A stretch of 64,000 bases of DNA from Lotmaria passim (Eukaryota; Euglenozoa; Kinetoplastea; Trypanosomatida; Trypanosomatidae), in assembly GCA_037349495.1 (NCBI GenBank), contig CP140194.1:932001-996000 (forward strand). The letters run 5' to 3'. The notes under the pieces were generated by a model. That model had not been told where the DNA came from and did no database searches. It saw only the letters and a list, made by a program, of their open reading frames with translations. Positions 53,041 to 62,400 of this stretch are shown piece by piece (position 1 is the first letter of the stretch; each line of letters starts with the position of its first letter). Both the position numbers and the translations under genes were made by a program.

Positions 53041-54347
53041 TGTGTCCTTTTAAATCGCATCTTTTTCTTCACGTTGCTTTATGAAAAACGGGTCCACTTC
53101 TCACCGGAAAGCTCTTTTTTTTTTTTTTTGCTTCTCTTACCTGAACTAGAAAGAAGAAAAAAAAAAAAAAAAAGAGGTACACTTGGAGGGAAAAATGCTC
53201 AAAAACGGACTAATTTTGAAGCCAAAGGAAGAACATCTGGTTTCACACAGTTTGTTGTTGTCGTTGTGCTGCGAAAAGAAAACAGGGAGAGATTGACCAG
53301 AGAAGAAGTGAAACAAGGAAATCAGGGAAATAAAATGCGCAAAAAAAAAAAAAAACGTACAAGCGAAGATGGAAAGAAGGTAGAAGGAAACAGAAAAAAA
53401 AAAGGGAGGTGAAGGAAAAAGAAAACGAAAAGAAAATGTGTTGGACAGAGTATAGTGTTATTTCGTGCACTTTTCATCAACATGCAACGCCGGCGCCTTC
53501 CAGGACAACCGTGACAAAGCAGAGAGAAGGTAACCAAGTCTCTTTCAAGTATAACTGTAGAAAACAATCAGGGGGAAAAAAAAAACTAAGCAGGACACAA
53601 CAAAGCTAAAGTTCGTAAAAAAAAAAAGAAAACGATCGACAAAAGAGCAGCGGTATGCGGAGCTCTTGAAAAAAGAAAACAAAAAGAGGAAAATGGGGAA
53701 AAGCACACAAAAGTTCAAAAAAAAAAAAAGGCGCATGTTACAATAGAAAAAGAGAGACAAAATAAAAACACGTCACGACTGGGCTTGCAAAACAGCATAT
53801 CTGTGTTGTGCTGCACGACAACAAAAAGCAACAAGAAGGCAGAAAACAAACACACAAAACACTAACACCAACACCAAAAGGGTGGGGGGGGGGGGAGAAA
53901 AAAAAAAAAAACTCGGACAATTACTGGATTCCTGAAAAACAAAAAGAAAAACAACTGAATGGAAGATGCTTAAAAAAAAAAAAAAACAATAAGTAAAAGC
54001 AAGTCTTCTGCTCTACACATATTTATGTCTACAAAAAAGTTGAATTGTTCTCTACTTTTCCTATCTGCTTGCACGTTCGCGTGTAGGCGGCTCAGGCGCC
54101 CACGCCTTTTTCCCCCTGCTATTCTATCGCCTCCTTTCACAGCGCTTACTCGATCTGACGTGTGTCGACGCTACGATTGCTTTCGAAAGCCCTACCTGCA
54201 TTCCTGATTATACATGTAGCAACAGCGAAAAGAAGGGACAAGCGAACAAAGAGCCAGCGTAGGGGTAAAAACTAGTCAATACGTGTCTTATTGAAAGTCA
54301 AAAACAACAACAACAACAATACGGACAACAGTTTCGCTCGCTATTTC

Positions 54348-57300
54348 TCACTCTAGGTGCAACGAGGCCAAGCACAGCATCACTGAATGATGTGACTCCA
54401 CTAGCGAGGCCTGCAGGCGGCGCAGCGCACGTGTCGACGGAGCCGCAATTTTTGTCGGGTCCACGTTGTAGTCGCGCTTTGCCTCCGTCGCAGCCACGTC
54501 CGAATGGAGGAGAACGCACAGGGTCTGGATCGTGTCCAGCACCCGCGTCATGACGTCGTCGACCAGGTCCAGGGCTTCGCATATGCGCTTCTGCAGCTCC
54601 TCCTCATCCTCGCTGCGGGTGCTTTCGCTGTCGTCGTCGCTGCGCTCCGTCGTGCTGCTACGGGAGCGGGCAGCCATCAGCAGCGCTGCCAGCGGGCCCA
54701 CCGCGGTCGTGTTCCACTGCGAGTCGGACGGTGGCGGCATGGGCGGGGTTGCTGGGCCAGTGAGGCCGTGCGCCTCGGCCGCGCCGTCCAGCATCACCGC
54801 GCTCGCCTTCGACACGTCCTGCGACGCATCCGAGATGCAGGACACAAAGGCCCGGATGCACTTGATGTGCGTCGAGCCTTCCGCGTGCTCGGCCGTCAGC
54901 TGTGCCTCCACCTCCTCCAGCGACTTGCGCTGCACCTGGACGAAGGTGGCGAGCTGGGCATCAGAGACGATGGCGTCCTTGCTTAGAGCACGGTGAACGG
55001 AGGAGACGACACCCAGCACGAAGATGCGGCGAAGAATCAGCTGCAGAATCGCCACCCGTCGCGCCCTGCCCTGTTCCTCTAACGAGGCCAGCGAGACCTC
55101 CACTTTTTCTAGCGCGTCCTCGACCTGTTCCCGCGTGATCTGGCCCGCGCTGATGGCATGCAGAGCAGCACTGGCGGATGGGCTAGAGGCATGAAGGAAC
55201 TCCCACTCTACGCAGTCGTATAAGTCCTTTCTGTCCCGCACATGAAAAGTGCACTCCATCATTTGATCAAGCAGCGCGTACCAGCACCGCCAGCACTTGC
55301 CCTCGCGGAACGAAGAAAACACATCGGACACGACGTCGTACGAGGGGAAGTCCTGGCAGAGAGCCTCGCGAAACAGATGCGTCGTGGCCTCGTCCGCCGA
55401 TGCCGCAGCGTCACTTGCGGGTGCACCCTTGCGGTCCGTCTTGGATGCACTCCACCGCTTCAGCTGGTCGTCCACCCATGCGGATTCGATCTTGTGCAGC
55501 GCGGTCGTTGTCGCGTTGCCGCTGGCGGTGCTGCTGCTACTGTAGCCACTCTTCTGGCTGCTGGGCGCAGGGCTGCCGTGCTGGGAGCCGCCGTCCGTCG
55601 TCCCTCTACCAACGCCGACGCCGTCGCTGCGTCCGTCGTCGCTGCTCAGCTGCGCGTACAGTACACGCAGCAGTAGGTAGCGCAGTAGTTTGCGGTTGTA
55701 GTCGGAGGTGAACTGGGGCCACTCGCCGCCAAGCTCCCTGGCCAGCGTGTCGCTGTCCATAAGTTCGTCAATGCGATCCGCCGCGAGAGGGGCGGGCACC
55801 GGCGCAGCGGTGGGGATCCGCCGGTTCGCGGGGATGTTGCTAGCCGTGATCGTTGTCGTAGTTGTGGCGGCTGCGTCGTGGCTGTCTGTGTGTTTCGCGG
55901 CGGCAGTGGCGGTGGGCTGACTGTCACTGTGCGTGTACGCCTTCTCGAGGCAGTGCAGCAAGGAAGTGACGGCCCCGTGCGCCAGCATGCTTGTCAGCAG
56001 CATCGGCTCGAGAACATCCCGGTCACGCTGGACGGCAGAGACGGTGTCGCGGAGCGTCTCCACGCAGTTCATGGCGCCCGATTGAATCTTGTCTCGCAGC
56101 TGTGCGAAAGCGAGTGTCTGCTCCGGCGCCGCCTTGCCGTTCACGCCATTGCTTTCCCCCTCCCCTGCGGCTGAGAGTTGGATGCTGTGCAAGACTTCGA
56201 CGGTGAGACGCAGCAGCGCGCTAAGGGTGCAGCCGATCCATTGGCGCACTGTGTGCTCGTTGACAGAAACGCGACTGGACACGTTGGCCACGTCGCTCTG
56301 CAGCAGTCGTAGAACCTCGTGCAAGTCGCTGAGGGCAGCCCGCACGCTTGACGCGCTCGATGATGGCATGCTGGTGGGCTGCCAGGCGGAGAAAAGCGTC
56401 GGTGAGGCCTGCCAAACGCCACAGTTCGGCACAACGTTTAGTGTCGTGGAACTGTGCTCCGATGGGCTGTGGCGCATCAGAAGACCGTCCCGCTGCACTG
56501 CGAAGCCGTGCGAGCTCTCGTCCACCGGTGACGGCATGAAGAGGTGGAAGTCGGCGGCGCCCTGTGGCACGTTTGCGAAGGCCGGTGCCACGCCAGGGGT
56601 GTTGGGCTGTGCGGTGTGCCGGCGAGAGAGGGTTTTCTTCGGGGTTGCAATGCGAAGGCTGTTGCTGTTGCTGCCGACGTGGCAGCGCTTCACCGACGAC
56701 GGGCTGGCTGCCCTGGCGTCGGCCTCGCCGCGGACGAAGTCGGCGTCGGAGGGCGACATGGCGGCGCCGCTGATGCTCATTTCCGCGTCACTCGCCTCGC
56801 TGGGTCCGACGACGTTGCCTCTCGCCTCGTGAGGCGGCTTCGTGGAGTTCAGGGGATTGCTTCGCTCCCCGTCCTGCTGCTGCTGGAATGCGTCGCCATC
56901 GTCAAGGGCGGCGTTGTCGGTGCGGGACGGCGGCGTCTCCGGTGTGCCATGGCGGCTGCCGCGGTGGGAGTCATCCATCACGTCCTCCTCATGCGGGGCG
57001 CGCTTTACCGCCGCATCCGTCCCGGTGGCGTTGTTGTCGTCGGTGTGGTCGGTGGGCCGCGCCGTCAGCGGCTCCAGTAGTTGCGGGCTGGGGGGCGACA
57101 TCTGCGCCAGCTTCGTCCAATCCACCAGCGTACCATCCACAATTTTCCGTGGGACGGCGACGCCGCTGCCAGAGGCAAACGATGTCTCACTCGTCACCCG
57201 CGGCGGCAGCGAGTGCGGCGACGTGGCAGCCTCTACAAATAGCGGCGTGATGCTTGCTGAGGACACCGCGCCGCTACCGCCGGCGAAGCTGGCTGCTGCG

Positions 57301-58337
57301 CAGTCATGGCCGAAAGCCCGCGTGCCCTCTGCGTGAATGAGAGAGAGCGGGTTGTCCAGCTCCTGCCTGTGCTGCGACAGCTCCATCATCGTGTCGTGGT
57401 AGATGGAGTGGCTGCGCGAGGTTGGAGTCTGGACGGTTGGCGTAAAGGGCGTCGACTGCATGATGGAGTTGCCGAAGCTGAAATAGGGGTAGTCGTCGCG
57501 GCGCGGTGGTGGCACGAGCGAGACCTGCAGTGGGGCGTCGAGGATGGCAGAGTGCGCCGTCCCGGTCGCCCCAGGCGAGGCGAAGGCGGAGGCGGAGGCG
57601 CCGCCGCTGAGAGAACTGGCTTCTCGCCCGATGGCGGAGAAGCTCAGTTGAGTTGGTGAGCTGTCATCGTTGCCGTGCAGCTGCTGCTGTTGCTGACGAA
57701 GGGACTGCGAGGAAGGGGACATGATGCGAATTCCGCTACTGTAGCCCGTAGGGGAGCCGCACGGGTAGGGCACTGGACTCGGCGTCGCGTTCCAGTACGA
57801 GTTGGCGGCCGCGCCAGCTCCGCCGTTCGTCGCACGCGTCGGCGAAGGCATCGACTGCGTTGTTAGCGGCTGATAGAAGCCCGACCACGGTGATCCCTGC
57901 AACTGTGAATCCAACCGCAGTGGGGCGTACATGGCGCTCACCGCCTTCGACACTCCTGTGGACAGAGGCGAGAGCGGCCAGTTGGAGGAGGTGCGCAACT
58001 GCGGCGAGTAGATCTGTGGCCGTTTCGCGTGGACGGTGACGTTGCTGCTGGCCTGCATGTTCGCGTTTGGCTGTCCTGAGATGTGCAGCGGGTAGGGCTG
58101 CTGGTTGCCGTAATGAGAGTGCAGCGCCAGGTACGGGGAGCGCACGGCGGCTTGCGAGACTGGTGAAGAGTTCGAGGCCTGATTGAGCTCCTCGCCGTGC
58201 GGGCTGGAGCGCGGAGAGACACTGTGCGCGGAGGCGCTCTCGCTGGCGTCGCGACGCGGGTCGATTGGATCGCGTACTGTTTTATTGAGGGACGGATCCC
58301 TCGTAGCAGCCGCGTTGTGGAAGCCTTCGGTCTGCAT
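54348..58337 (-). CDS. large protein of unknown function
   Basis: 1329 residues, ATG at 58337, beginning MQTEGFHNAAATRDPSLNKT. The first 680 residues are rich in Ser, Pro, Thr, Gln and Asn with no membrane segment, probably disordered and phosphorylated. From about 690 the chain is ordered and helical: SVRAALSDLHEVLRLLQSDV, TVRQWIGCTLSALLRLTVEV, ELGGEWPQFTSDYNRKLLRY and LCQDFPSYDVVSDVFSSFRE. A Cys/Trp-rich piece (GKCWRCWYALLDQMMECTF) and further helices to the C-terminus (VDDVMTRVLDTIQTLCVLLH) follow. CWRC gives one CxxC but no second pair, so a zinc site is not supported. I recognise no family. The long disordered N-terminus plus helical C-terminus suggests a scaffold or regulator. Acceptor AG at 58429-58428 gives a 90-base leader without upstream ATG. 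Confidence 0.75.
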   Translation of the reverse strand: MQTEGFHNAAATRDPSLNKTVRDPIDPRRDASESASAHSVSPRSSPHGEELNQASNSSPVSQAAVRSPYLALHSHYGNQQPYPLHISGQPNANMQASSNVTVHAKRPQIYSPQLRTSSNWPLSPLSTGVSKAVSAMYAPLRLDSQLQGSPWSGFYQPLTTQSMPSPTRATNGGAGAAANSYWNATPSPVPYPCGSPTGYSSGIRIMSPSSQSLRQQQQQLHGNDDSSPTQLSFSAIGREASSLSGGASASAFASPGATGTAHSAILDAPLQVSLVPPPRRDDYPYFSFGNSIMQSTPFTPTVQTPTSRSHSIYHDTMMELSQHRQELDNPLSLIHAEGTRAFGHDCAAASFAGGSGAVSSASITPLFVEAATSPHSLPPRVTSETSFASGSGVAVPRKIVDGTLVDWTKLAQMSPPSPQLLEPLTARPTDHTDDNNATGTDAAVKRAPHEEDVMDDSHRGSRHGTPETPPSRTDNAALDDGDAFQQQQDGERSNPLNSTKPPHEARGNVVGPSEASDAEMSISGAAMSPSDADFVRGEADARAASPSSVKRCHVGSNSNSLRIATPKKTLSRRHTAQPNTPGVAPAFANVPQGAADFHLFMPSPVDESSHGFAVQRDGLLMRHSPSEHSSTTLNVVPNCGVWQASPTLFSAWQPTSMPSSSASSVRAALSDLHEVLRLLQSDVANVSSRVSVNEHTVRQWIGCTLSALLRLTVEVLHSIQLSAAGEGESNGVNGKAAPEQTLAFAQLRDKIQSGAMNCVETLRDTVSAVQRDRDVLEPMLLTSMLAHGAVTSLLHCLEKAYTHSDSQPTATAAAKHTDSHDAAATTTTTITASNIPANRRIPTAAPVPAPLAADRIDELMDSDTLARELGGEWPQFTSDYNRKLLRYLLLRVLYAQLSSDDGRSDGVGVGRGTTDGGSQHGSPAPSSQKSGYSSSSTASGNATTTALHKIESAWVDDQLKRWSASKTDRKGAPASDAAASADEATTHLFREALCQDFPSYDVVSDVFSSFREGKCWRCWYALLDQMMECTFHVRDRKDLYDCVEWEFLHASSPSASAALHAISAGQITREQVEDALEKVEVSLASLEEQGRARRVAILQLILRRIFVLGVVSSVHRALSKDAIVSDAQLATFVQVQRKSLEEVEAQLTAEHAEGSTHIKCIRAFVSCISDASQDVSKASAVMLDGAAEAHGLTGPATPPMPPPSDSQWNTTAVGPLAALLMAARSRSSTTERSDDDSESTRSEDEEELQKRICEALDLVDDVMTRVLDTIQTLCVLLHSDVAATEAKRDYNVDPTKIAAPSTRALRRLQASLVESHHSVMLCLASLHLE

Positions 58338-58400
58338 GGCGTTGTACAGTTCTCCCCACCGAAAGACGATTGCTATTTCTTTTTAGATGGAGGAGTGATT

Positions 58401-58413
58401 ATATATATATATA
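58401..58413. repeat. (AT)n repeat in a leader
   Basis: A short alternating AT stretch between the acceptor and the ATG of the gene at 54348-58337. Confidence 0.85.
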
Positions 58414-58427
58414 AAGAAACTATGTCC

Positions 58428-58460
58428 CTAAAGTAGAAGGACGGAAGAAAAAAAAAAAAG
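58428..58460 (-). promoter_or_regulatory. spliced-leader acceptor, gene at 54348-58337
   Basis: A T run of about 12, then CTTCCGTCCTTCTACTTTAG with AG at 58429-58428; 90-base leader. Confidence 0.6.
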
Positions 58461-59468
58461 GTTACACGCACACGCACACAGACACTCACAAATAGACAAA
58501 TGCAAAAGTGATCAGAGATACACACACACACACGCCTGAAAAAAAAAAAACCCAAAAGGGAGAGATTTGAAAGCTCACAAAAACTGCTTCAATGCTCAAG
58601 GGCAAAAAAAAAAAAAGACAGATATAATAGTAATAGTAATAAAGTAATAAAAGAACGAAAGGGAATAATAGCTTCAACAGCGCGCACACACGCTCACGAA
58701 TAAAAGGGAGGGAAAAGTGCTTTATTCTATTGGCAGCTTCGTTTTGCTGCTTATACTACGATTAGGAGCAAACGGGGAAAAACTGCTGTTTTTTCTGTTA
58801 AGATTATTCCTCGCGTTAAAAAAAAAAAAAACGTGGTTCACAATTGCGATGAGAGAAAAACAAAGCAACAAAGAAAAGCCACAACAGAAAAAAAAGCACA
58901 AAAATGAAAGCAAAAAGGGGGGGGCGTGGTATGTGCACTTTCTTGCGCAAGGTACATATCTGCTAAATGAATGGGAGCACGATCAAATAGGGGGGAAAAA
59001 AGAGAAGGATAGAAAAGAGATCTGAGGTTTGAAGAGATTGAAGGCGTTGAAAAGAGAGAAACTAAAAACAGTAACAACTCTTGTTGGCGCTACTTGCCAG
59101 TGTTTTGATGAGCATCGAAAGGAAGCACGTGAATTCCTCGTACCCTTTTTAAAAATCGGAAAAAAACCAACGCAATTCCTCCGCTTTCAGCGTCATCAAC
59201 AGGACTGCGTATGGTGAAAGTAAATGGGAAGGGAGGATAGAGGGACCAGGCGGGCTGGGGGGGGGGGGGATGGGAACAGTTTTTTTTTTTATGCTGAACA
59301 CTTTTCTTCTTGTCTAAAACAGTCACCTTTGTAGACAGTTGAGACTTGAGCGTTAGAAGCACCGACACAGAATATTCACCCTCTCTCACAAATATGCACA
59401 CGCACACACATCAACCAACTGAGGAGTTCGTCCGCAAAAAGAGAGAGAGAAAAAAAAAGAGCAGGACA

Positions 59469-62400
59469 TTAGTTAAATGGAACGATACAAACATTGCTGG
59501 ACGCCTCACCGGCCCCGTCGCACACCATTGAGGCATACTTGGACACCTCCTCATCGCTGCACATGTCGATAAATTCGTACCAGCCAATGTGATGCGCAAA
59601 CTCCTCCCAGGTGAAGAAGCCGTCTCTGACCGGATGCGGCAAAGGCGTAGCAGCGCCGTCGCGCATCCGACGCAGCCGCAGTGCTTCTACCTCGACACAG
59701 CGCGTGCACTGTACCCGCGCAGCACCCGCGCTGGTCCTGACCACCTCCTGTGCGCTCATTCGGCGAGCATTGCCCTCGCCGCCCCATTGCGTGTGCCGCG
59801 GCGTGGAGGGCATCTTGGCAATAGCGCGGGCAAGGGCCAGCCCGCCAAACGCGCGCACCTCCGCCGGCTGCGCCACAGCTTGAAAGACGCTCCACTGGTA
59901 GCTTCGCGCCACTTCCGCGACCGTCACGGCGCGCTGCGCCTGAGTGGGCACCAGCCGATCTGGCACCCGCTGCAGCCACGCTGCCGTGACGCTCATGGAC
60001 GCCACCTCCGCTTCCTCGGCATCGGGAGAGATAGACGCAGTAGCGGCGACTGCATCACCGTCACCGCTACGCAGCACGCGTGCACGGCCCTCCTTCGGCT
60101 GATCCACGCAGAGCTTGGCGCTACGACGCAGCGGGACCCGTGGCTTCTGCCGCCGCTCCGCCGCCCGGCCGCCGTTGCTCCCACTTCCGTCGCGCGGGTC
60201 GTCGCTGTAGGCGTTTAGCAGGTCGGAAACAAAGTTGCGCATCGTGTCCAGCCCCATCACGTTCACCAGACTCATGTACTGTTTCTTCATCTGCTTCTTG
60301 TAGGCGTCGCGGTGGACAAAGAAGAGGTGCCAGATCGTGTCGCATACGCCGCGGTGCTGTACGGCGTCCCACTGGAGGCGGGCGTCTTGGGTGGAGCCGA
60401 CGAGAAGGCTGGCGGCGCCAGCGATCTTCCACAGCGGGTCATCCGACGCGCCAGGGGAACGGTAGAGTGACAGCGACACCAGTATCGGGTCCACGTACAG
60501 CTGGTCAATAGCGACGACGCGACTCCACAGTGGTGCGGCGGGGCGGCTGCTGCGGCTGCCGCCCTGACCCGACATGCCGTTTTTCATTTCCTCCTCCAGC
60601 TCCGCATTCACGTGCCGCGTCTGCGCCAGCGCAGTGGCCAAGTCCGCTTTCCACGGCGGGCACGGCAACGAGAATGTCAACCGTTTCGTGGTCGCAGTGC
60701 CCGACGCTGCCGGCCATGCTAGGTCCCACGTGCTGCGCACGACTTCCTGGTACTTCATCATCGCGGTGATGAAGCTGTCCTCGACGTGCAGCTCAATGGG
60801 CGTCAGTCGGAAGGCGACAATGGAGCAGTAAAGCACGGGCGTGGTGCGCAGTAGCTTCCGCTCAATTTGAAAGCCGCTCTCCCGATCATCCATGAGTTGC
60901 GCGACTACCCGCTCTTTCGCACCGGTCCGCTCGTCGTCTACTTGAAAGGTGCTGAAGCGCAGCTGCAGCCGCTGCACGTCGGTGTCCGCGCTCTCGAGGT
61001 CGGACGCCGCGGCGCCGTCCTTGCGGCGACGCACACCCTGCGCGAAGGCGAAAGAGAGCGGCTCGACGGAGCACAGCAGTATGCTCTGCGCGTCCTCGCC
61101 GCACAGCAGCGCGAACAGGCTCTCCACCTGCAGCGCAAAGGAGAGCTGCGGATAGGGCAGGGTGCGGTAGGCGTCGATGGTGGGCTCTGTAGTGATGCTG
61201 ACGGCGTAGCTCAGCCCGTGCACGCCGCGGACACGCACAAAAAGCATGGACGACGTGCCGCGCACCGGATCCGCGACCTCGATTTCCTGCTGGAAACCGT
61301 CGGAGCTGCGCGACTGCCGACCAATTTGCTGCGGGTCAAAGTTCAACACACACACAGCAGTACGCGCCACAGAGGAGGCAGACGCGGCTGCACGTGTCGT
61401 TGTCGTGCTCAGCTGTGGTGTTCTCGCGTCCGACGTCTCCTGTTCCTGCGCCAACCACAACTCCACGATGGCTAGGGTGCTCGGCCCAGACGGCGCCGCG
61501 TCCCACGTCCACGCCTTGCGGCGCCGCGGAAAGACGGTGGACACGCGACGCACGCCGCGCTGCTGGAAGCACACCGTGTACGATGTGCGGTTCTCGAAAA
61601 GGATGGGCGGCTGCGCGGCCTCCTCGACCTCGACGCACATCATGCAGCCCTTGTACGCGTACGCGGTGGTGGTGAACACCTTGGCCTCTTCACGACTAAC
61701 AAAGAGCTCGCCATTCACCTCCTTGATGTCGTCCGGTTGGAGAGGAGGCAGGTTGGGTGGGATGCGCTGTGCCACGTTGCTGTTGCCCGGCGTCTCCGCA
61801 GAGCCCTGCGGCCAGTACTCGGAGAGGGGGGTGAGGCTGTGGTAGACCACGTTTGTTGACTCCTCGTGCACCACGTTGATGGGCAGCGGTGCACTCCACC
61901 GACACCGCTGGATGTTGTGCTGGGCGTCGTCGCTGACGAAGAAGGACAAGAGTGGATTGAGCTGACTGGCACCGGTCGCGATGAGGGACGGCACGGTGAC
62001 CTCAGAGAAGGGCTTTACATACACCACCGCAGGAGCAGCGACGTCACCCTCTCCGCGCTGCGTTGCATTGCAGCCGTTGGACAGGCTCTGTGAAAAGTAG
62101 AGCGTATAGGGCGACTTATTCACGAGCACCCAGCGCGGGCGGATGCACATGACGCGGGTGTCGCTGTAAGCGTGCAGGCTGGTTTGACTGCCGAGCTCGA
62201 CGCGACAGGACAGCACCAACACTGCCCCACATGTGCGCCGACTGGCGCAGGTGACGACCTGCACTTCGGCCGCCTCGTGAATGAACAACGCCTGCTGCGA
62301 CCAGTCCGAGAAGCCGGCTTGCCCTCCCGCATCCGACGAGCCGGCGGTTTCCCAGACACGCACGAAAAGACCGTTCGAGCCAGCGTTGCTTCTATTTCGA

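Larger units (their letters stand above)
52806..54347. other. intergenic spacer (1.5 kb)
   Basis: 3' UTR of the gene at 54348-58337 and leader of the coiled-coil gene. It holds a (CT)n array, several A runs of 10-16 (near 53158, 53341, 53705, 53899, 53972), G12 at 53884-53895, and a less AT-rich segment at about 54055-54205. No gene is seen. Confidence 0.6.
58338..59468. other. intergenic spacer
   Basis: 3' UTR of the VPS13-like gene and leader of the gene at 54348-58337. It holds (TA)n near 58401, A runs near 58449, 58540, 58604 and 58819, G13 at 59257-59269 and T11 near 59281. No gene is seen. Confidence 0.6.

Noticed and set aside
55250-55320. Possible zinc site CWRCW in the protein at 54348-58337
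   Set aside because: Only one CxxC pair; no second pair of ligands nearby.
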